The notes beneath the pieces were generated by a model. It made no database searches. It was given only the letters and a program-made list of their open reading frames with translations, and was not told the origin of the DNA. Position numbers and translations under genes: made by a program. A stretch of 64,000 bases of DNA from Lytechinus variegatus (lineage: Eukaryota; Echinodermata; Echinoidea; Temnopleuroida; Toxopneustidae): positions 16,824,402 to 16,888,401 of the forward strand of contig NC_054756.1 in NCBI RefSeq assembly GCF_018143015.1, written 5' to 3'. The number at the start of each line of letters is the position of its first letter. Positions within the stretch are counted from its first letter, which is position 1. Positions 58,846 through 64,000 of this stretch are shown piece after piece.

Positions 58846-59402
58846 GCATACACATACATACATATTTATGTATAAAAACACTTACCTCCCTCTACTTATA
58901 TTATACTTGACATTGACAGGTTGCCCTACACCAGAGCATAGGTTTAATTAATTACCAATTTTGTCTGTTCATGTTTGCTGTATGCTTTAAAAATAATTTT
59001 CTATTAAATTAATAATAGGGCCTAGCTATAGGCTATACATATACAAAATATTGTATTTTGATTGACACATAAACAAAAAATCAGTTATATGGATAGATTC
59101 CTACAAGGCACTTACGAAGTCTTTCTCGGGATCAGGTCTCTATTGCCAACGTTTTTCTCCCATACGTCATTGGCCTCCTCGTACACCGACTCGTTGCCAA
59201 TCAGATCAGAAGGTAACTCCTTTCCCGTTGATGTCTTATACAACCCCCTGAACGTCGAGGCATACGAGTACACATCCAAGTGGACTTCGATCCCCTCGAT
59301 GGCACTTAGACATTTCGCCAGTAACGTTGAGGTCGATCTGGGCACACACCACAATCCTATGCGACCGGGCTTGGCTGTCGTTGCCATCCCTTGATCAGCC
59401 AT
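56594..59402 (-). CDS. Sulfotransferase-like P-loop protein, two exons
   Basis: Exon 1 is 59402-59116 and exon 2 is 57236-56594 on the minus strand. Donor GTAAGTG (59115) and acceptor ATTTACAG (to 57237) join in phase 2, giving 309 residues. The N-terminal [16 protein letters not shown] (residues 17-32) fits the sulfotransferase 5'-phosphosulfate-binding P-loop. [18 protein letters not shown] (about residues 136-153) fits the 3'-phosphate-binding R-D-P ... S motif. The family transfers sulfate from PAPS to an acceptor; the acceptor is unknown. The type resembles the stand-alone 'sulfotransferase family' proteins of about 300 residues, not cytosolic SULTs. No signal peptide or membrane anchor is visible, so a cytosolic protein is likely. 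Both ends and all key motifs are present, so it looks intact. Confidence 0.85.
57372..57507. mobile_element. Palindromic MITE, family H
   Basis: GCAGTCACATTTCCCCTACGG and GGAGGGAATGTGACTGCG arms with TGTTTTCGACTCGTCG inside. It sits in the sulfotransferase-like gene intron. Confidence 0.75.
57874..58645. repeat. Tandem foldback repeat with GGGGTTAGGTCCA arms
   Basis: GCAAAAGGGGTTAGGTCCA (about 57883) pairs with TGGACCTAACCCCTTTTGCA (about 58076-58095). The same pair recurs at about 58304 and 58469-58489, with further single arms near 58257 and 58623. The unit is roughly 400 bp, within the sulfotransferase-like gene intron. Confidence 0.75.
58761..58840. repeat. (TA)n microsatellite, 80 bp
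   Basis: Uninterrupted TA repeat flanked by TATG/CATA-rich inverted flanks (TATGTATGTATG and CATACATACATA), so the whole tract can fold on itself. All ORFs across it are artefacts. Confidence 0.95.
59116..59402 (-). CDS. Sulfotransferase-like gene, exon 1
   Basis: Start chosen at [16 protein letters not shown] (59402), because the P-loop follows at residue 17; the reading frame stays open upstream to 59504 but without conserved features. A second ATG at 59387 would remove five residues only. Ends phase 2 at donor GTAAG. Confidence 0.83.
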
Positions 59403-59665
59403 TACCAATAAAAAAACCGATCCGTTATGAACACACACTTCTGCTTTAGAATAGACAAGTGAATAACGCGTGGGCTTCGATTTTTTGTTTGTTACATATC
59501 GCATGCGCTTGACCTAAAAAGCCTATGACGTCTGTTTGTGAATGGAGACGGAAAGACAGCTCATGTCGCCATGTCCCTAGGAGATATCATATGTCGAATG
59601 CTTTTTGTGTATTCACTTGTAACCAGTCTATTGACTAAAGAAAACGCATTTGGCAAAGCTGTATT

Positions 59666-60270
59666 AAAGGTCAGGTCCACCCCAGAAAATTGTTGAATGG
59701 GAATGAGAGAGAAAAATTAAACAAGCATAGCGCCGAAAATATCATCAAATTGGATGTAAAAGAAGACATTTATGACATTTCTAAGTTTCCCTTCTTTTTC
59801 ACAAAACAGTTGTATGCACGAATCATTGATATGCCAATAAGAGAGTCGATGATGTCCCTCACTTCCTAATTCTTTTGTTTTTATTGTTTGAATTATACAA
59901 TGTTTCATTTTTTACAGATTTGACAACAAGTACCAACTTGACTTAATCATACACTGTTAAAACAATGGTCATTCCACAATCCACACGTTCAGGGAGGAAT
60001 ACAATTTGTTTCACATGCCAATGAGGAGAAACTTTTAATTTTTATATTTCTTATAATAAAATACAAATATAGTGAGTTAATGACGTCATCAGTCTGCTCA
60101 TTTGCATACTGACCAGGATATGCATACAACTGTTTCGTAAGATTAAGCAAAACTTTAAAATATCATAACTTATTTACGTCCGATTTTGATTAAATTTTCA
60201 GTGCTATGCTTGTTGGATTTTTTTCCTTTTTATTCAAAATCAACTTTTGAATTGGAGTGGACTTATTTTT
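59666..60270. mobile_element. MITE, family A
   Basis: TTAAAGGTCAGGTCCACCCC at the left; right end degraded (GGAGTGGACTTATTTTTT). Interior shares TTTACGTCCGATTTTGAT-type sequence. It lies about 260 bp upstream of the sulfotransferase-like start. Confidence 0.75.
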
Positions 60271-60334
60271 TTGATAAGCCTAACTTTTTGTTAGGACGAT
60301 GGTGGTATCAGTAATATTTTTTTTGAAAGTAGCA

Positions 60335-60340
<6 letters not shown>

Positions 60341-60416
<76 letters not shown>
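60341..60416. repeat. (TA)n microsatellite, 76 bp
   Basis: Uninterrupted AT/TA dinucleotide run. Confidence 0.95.
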
Positions 60417-60418
<2 letters not shown>

Positions 60419-60419
60419 T

Positions 60420-61330
60420 ATTAGAACGTAATGCATGTATTGACGCCCGTGATCAACTAGGGGCAAATTAATCACACATCCACCCACACACACATTTTAT
60501 TTAATTCATTTATTTCATAATTCAACATAAAAACACATCTAGTACCCAAGTACAAACGAACGCGGTATTAACGAATATCTTTGGCGGGAGGAAATAATCC
60601 TAACAAAATTAAAATACATTACATAGAGTCAAAAGATGTAATAAAATAGAGATAGATGATAAATGTATAACCAAAATGAGAAAGGAAATATAGAACATTG
60701 TACAATGCATTTTATGGATTAAAACATTAATTTTGTTGAAAACGATCATGACGATATTGCTTGTTTGTCTTTTGGATTGATATAAATTATTGCTCTTCTA
60801 TTCTTGGGGAGATGGGAAGGTTACTTGGCACCAGGTTGAAATCTCTCTTAAAGTTACATTATCAGGGAGAAAGACTAAATTTACTTTAAAAAAAATCTGT
60901 ATCAAAATAATCTGAATTAAGTCTTTTTCTCTTTATTTCCAGTGGTAATGCCAGGATAATTTTTGGGTGGTACAATGGTGACACAGCCCAAACTGTTTAT
61001 TAGTTATTTTCTTTTTATTTCTACTTTCATTTTTCAGTGACCGTTTTACCCCCATTTTCCCTCAGTACTTTAGAGGAGAATTAAACACTTGAAACAAAAG
61101 AGAAAAACCAAGGAAGTAGACAAATGGTCGATTCGATGCTAGAAAATCAGCTATTTTTGCAACATTTTTCAACCCTATTGTCCAAACAAACAAAGAACTT
61201 CAATTTGTTTTGTGGTAATAATAGACAGATAGAGTACTACTGGGTAGACATATGAAAAATTGACAACCAACAAAAATATGCTGTACATGGGTGGATTAGA
61301 GGTGAAAATGTTCCGGTTGTACGGGACATT
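60420..61330. other. Intergenic, nothing recognised
   Basis: AT-rich sequence without repeat termini or domain-like ORFs. Confidence 0.4.
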
Positions 61331-61337
61331 TCTGAGT

Positions 61338-61836
61338 CCCGTACGACACACAACATTTTCGCCCTTAATTCAGCCATAATCAAATATTTTTTTGTTGGTA
61401 ATCACTTTTCACATGACTACCCACAATTACTTTATTATTGACCAAAAATAATTTTTCCTTGTTCAAGCAATCAGCTAAGAGACTAGAAATTGTTGACAAA
61501 ATTTCCCGTACGACACACAACATTTTCGCCCTTAATTCAGCCATAATCAAATATTTTTTGTTGGTAATCACTTTTCACATGACTACCCACAATTACTTTA
61601 TTATTGACCAAAAATAATTTTTCCTTGTTCAAGCAATCAGCTAAGAGACTAGAAATTGTTGACAAAATTTCCCGTACGACACACAACATTTTCGCCCTTA
61701 ATTCAGCCATAATCAAATATTTTTGTTAGTAATCACTTTTTCACATGACTACCCACTATTACTTTATTATTGACCAAAAATAATTTTTCCTTGTTCAAGC
61801 AATCAGCTAAGAGACTAGAAATTGTTGACAAAATGT
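61338..61836. repeat. Three-copy tandem repeat, 166-167 bp
   Basis: Units start at CCCGTACGACACACAACATT: 61338, 61505 and 61671. Units are almost identical. On the minus strand each carries an open stretch with LSTISSLLADCLNKEKLFLV; the last one continues upstream into unique sequence (61733-61972). The unit length is not a multiple of three, so the frame is lost between copies. Confidence 0.85.
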
Positions 61837-61859
61837 CCCGTTCGGCACGTATGGAATCG

Positions 61860-62555
61860 CCCAAATGAGGTTTTACATAAGATTGAATGAAGGATACGAA
61901 AGTTCCGAGTATTTGTATAATTGAGATCACTGCTGCATCTATAATGTATAGATCCTCCATTTGGCAAGGCAACCAAGAAATGCGATGTCATCTTTTCCCA
62001 TTACTTAAATGCGTATTTCATTTATTGTTTTCTGTTATCTTAATTTAGTCTGTCGCAAGATCAGAATGATGTTGTTTTTATACAATGAGAGGCCATATAC
62101 AGGTTTCAAGGCATCATCATGGATGCTCTGTTTGCCTATTAGAATGAGCAAAAAGTGCGAAGTTTCGGGGTAGGTTATGTTTTCAGATTTGCAATCGGGA
62201 TTGCTGTACATAAATGGCATCACAGGTCTTGTTCGCTTAGCCAACAGTCATGGGCAATATGAGGATCGCCATGACATTATTGTCCTGGTGTTCTCTTCAT
62301 TCAAATACTCATTATTTTCTTCCTGTTTGTTCACTTTTTCTGAATATTTCGTTGATACTATTCTACATTTTCTGCTTTAACACAAGCTCCACAGGTTATC
62401 ATTCTCCTTTTATAAGAGGGCAGTCGTCGCCCGTTCGTTCATTCATAATTGTCTTCCCTTCTTATGTGCACCCTCTCTTCCTTCTATTTCTTGATATCTG
62501 ATCATTTTTCTAATCCTAAGCATGTTTATCCGTCTCCTCTGGGTCTTTCTGTCCT
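61860..62555. other. Intergenic, nothing firmly recognised
   Basis: Includes the open minus-strand stretch up to 61972 (MEDLYIIDAAVISIIQIL) adjoining the tandem repeat. No splice-supported gene was built. Confidence 0.35.
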
Positions 62556-62559
62556 ATAA

Positions 62560-62725
62560 AGAAAACGCTGTTTGAAATTTTGATTCAACGTTTTGTTTAC
62601 TTTATGAACCTTACAGTTTTAACAAGTGTTTAAAATACCAAACAACAAAGTTTGATTTGTATTATATGATTGTGAAAGCGTTGTGTAAAATTTACAAGCA
62701 ATGTTTTGCTGTACAGATCTGTTCC
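62560..62725. mobile_element. MITE, family G, diverged
   Basis: AAAGAAAACGCTGTTTGAAA, then GTTTACTTTATGAACCTTACAG as in the other G copies; the right arm is truncated (AGCAATGTTTTGCTGTAC). Confidence 0.6.
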
Positions 62726-62944
62726 TGCATAGATCGCATTCTTTTTCCAGACATGTCACCTCTCTATCAATATTTTCCTCTCAGGAATCTAAATATTCCT
62801 GATAAGCATGTTGAGCATGATACTCTTCGTCCCCATTGTTGTTCTCTAATATATATATTTCCTTCCACCCCTTCTTTGTAATCATATCTTGTGTATATTC
62901 AATGGGTACCCATCCCTTCACTTTCCATGAACTCCAAATTGAAA

Positions 62945-63510
62945 CACAATGCCAATTGGTATTCAATTTGGATATTCAATGGGTATTCAAGTGGTTTTCA
63001 ACTTGGATATTCTACGGGTATTCACGTGGTATTCAACTTGGATATTCAATGGGTATTCAATTGGTATTCAATTTGGAAATTCAATGTGTATTCAATGGGT
63101 ATTCCATTGGTTTTCAATTTGGATACCAATGGTATTCAACTGGTATTCAATTTTGATATTCAAGGGTATCACCATTGGTAATCAATTTGGATATTCAATG
63201 GGTATTCCATTGGTATTCAATTTGGATATTCAATAGGTATTCAATTGGTATTCAATTTCGATATTCAAGGGACCGGTATTCAATTTGGATACTCAAGTGG
63301 TATTCAAATGGTATCAATTTGGATATTCAATGGGTATTCAATTGGTATTCAATTTGGATATTCAATGGGTATTCAATTGGTATTCAATTTGGATATTCAA
63401 TGGGTATTCAGTTGGTATTCAATTTGGATATTCAAGGGGTATTCAATTGGTATTCAATGGACATTCAATGGGTATTCCATTGGTATTCAATTTGGATATT
63501 ATGGGTATTC
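62945..63510. repeat. 35-bp minisatellite
   Basis: Array built on TTGGATATTCAATGGGTATTC steps. In the best region (63297-63440) the period is 35 bp, divisible into 12+12+11-bp subunits of the form GGTATTCAAT. No stop codon occurs in any of the three forward frames of the consensus, which explains overlapping long ORFs. Confidence 0.9.
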
Positions 63511-63519
63511 AATCGGAAA

Positions 63520-63895
63520 TTTGTCCTGGGTAACCCCTCTCTATCCTCACCACTTGACCGTGCTTACACACACTCTCTCTCCCTGTCCATTTCCCATTCA
63601 CATTTCCCCCTTAATTTTTTCTTTTTTCTTGCTCTCTCTACATCTCTATTTCACTATTCGTAACTTCTCTTTCTGACTAGAAAAGTGAAAGTAGGAAACA
63701 ATTATTGTCAATATAACATATAATATTTAAAGATATCCGGGCACCGATTCCTGGAAGTGTTATGCCTTCATTGAACAAATCCATTTTTTTCTTCGTTAAC
63801 AAGATAAGATATACTGATTGCTTATTGTTAAGATGTTAAATGTTTGATAGGACTAATGACAATTATTTGAAACGGAAACATTTCGAAAAAACGTG
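63520..63895. other. Intergenic, nothing recognised
   Basis: T/C-rich stretch (63540-63670) followed by AT-rich DNA. Confidence 0.4.
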
Positions 63896-63896
63896 C

Positions 63897-64000
63897 CCGG
63901 GGGCCCGTTGCAGAAAGAGTTGCAATCAATCGCAACTCTAAAAATCATGCGCAACTTGATTTTCAACCAATCGACAGCGCGCATTTTGGACTTGCGATTG
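63897..64000. mobile_element. Left part of a family E-like repeat at the window edge
   Basis: GGGGGCCCGTTGCAGAAAGAG start, then GCAATCAATCGCAACTC; related in form to the GGGCCCGTTTCAT elements. The rest lies outside the window. Confidence 0.5.

Noticed and set aside
58630..58951. Ile-Tyr repeat ORFs on both strands
   Set aside because: Direct products of the TA tract.
63175..63676. 162- and 143-residue ORFs across the minisatellite
   Set aside because: They exist because the 35-bp unit lacks stops. Kept as a finding about the repeat, not as genes.

Overview
The window looks like nuclear DNA of a marine deuterostome, most likely a sea urchin or another echinoderm. The reasons are small exons in long AT-rich introns with standard GT/AG splice sites, a scavenger-receptor (SRCR) mosaic gene, very dense palindromic MITE-type repeats, and a foldback element resembling the sea urchin TU elements. 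The organism call is inference. There are no operons, bacterial signals or CRISPR arrays.

Layout. (1) 1-16.3 kb, + strand: the 3' part of a secreted or cell-surface mosaic gene, EGF - SRCR - F5/8C - F5/8C, in eight exons with consistent phases and a stop at 16222. Its introns hold a 1.1-kb foldback element (2930-4022), a nested palindrome cluster with an inserted hAT element (4.6-7.7 kb), a second small hAT element, a tRNA-derived SINE and a tandem MITE cluster. (2) 16.3-21 kb: intergenic DNA with a dead LINE and a degenerate repeat. (3) 22.9-24.3 kb, - strand: a BLCAP orthologue in one uninterrupted coding exon with its 3' UTR. (4) 26.5-51 kb, + strand: an unrecognised low-complexity gene with two alternative first coding exons (33130 and 37972), each phase-compatible with one shared three-exon body ending at 51008. 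Its introns and flanks are loaded with MITEs. (5) 51-56.5 kb: repeats and tandem duplications. (6) 56.6-59.4 kb, - strand: a complete two-exon sulfotransferase-like P-loop gene of 309 residues. (7) 59.4-64 kb: repeats only, including a (TA)n tract, a three-copy 167-bp tandem repeat and a 35-bp minisatellite that is open in all three forward frames.

The four genes have unrelated roles: extracellular adhesion or recognition, a small conserved membrane protein, an unknown basic/disordered protein, and a sulfotransferase-like enzyme. They are simply neighbours. Most of the unusual content is structural: nested palindromes, insertions with 8-bp target duplications, and domain-level loss of paired cysteines in the mosaic gene. 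All calls come from reading the sequence; no database search was run.
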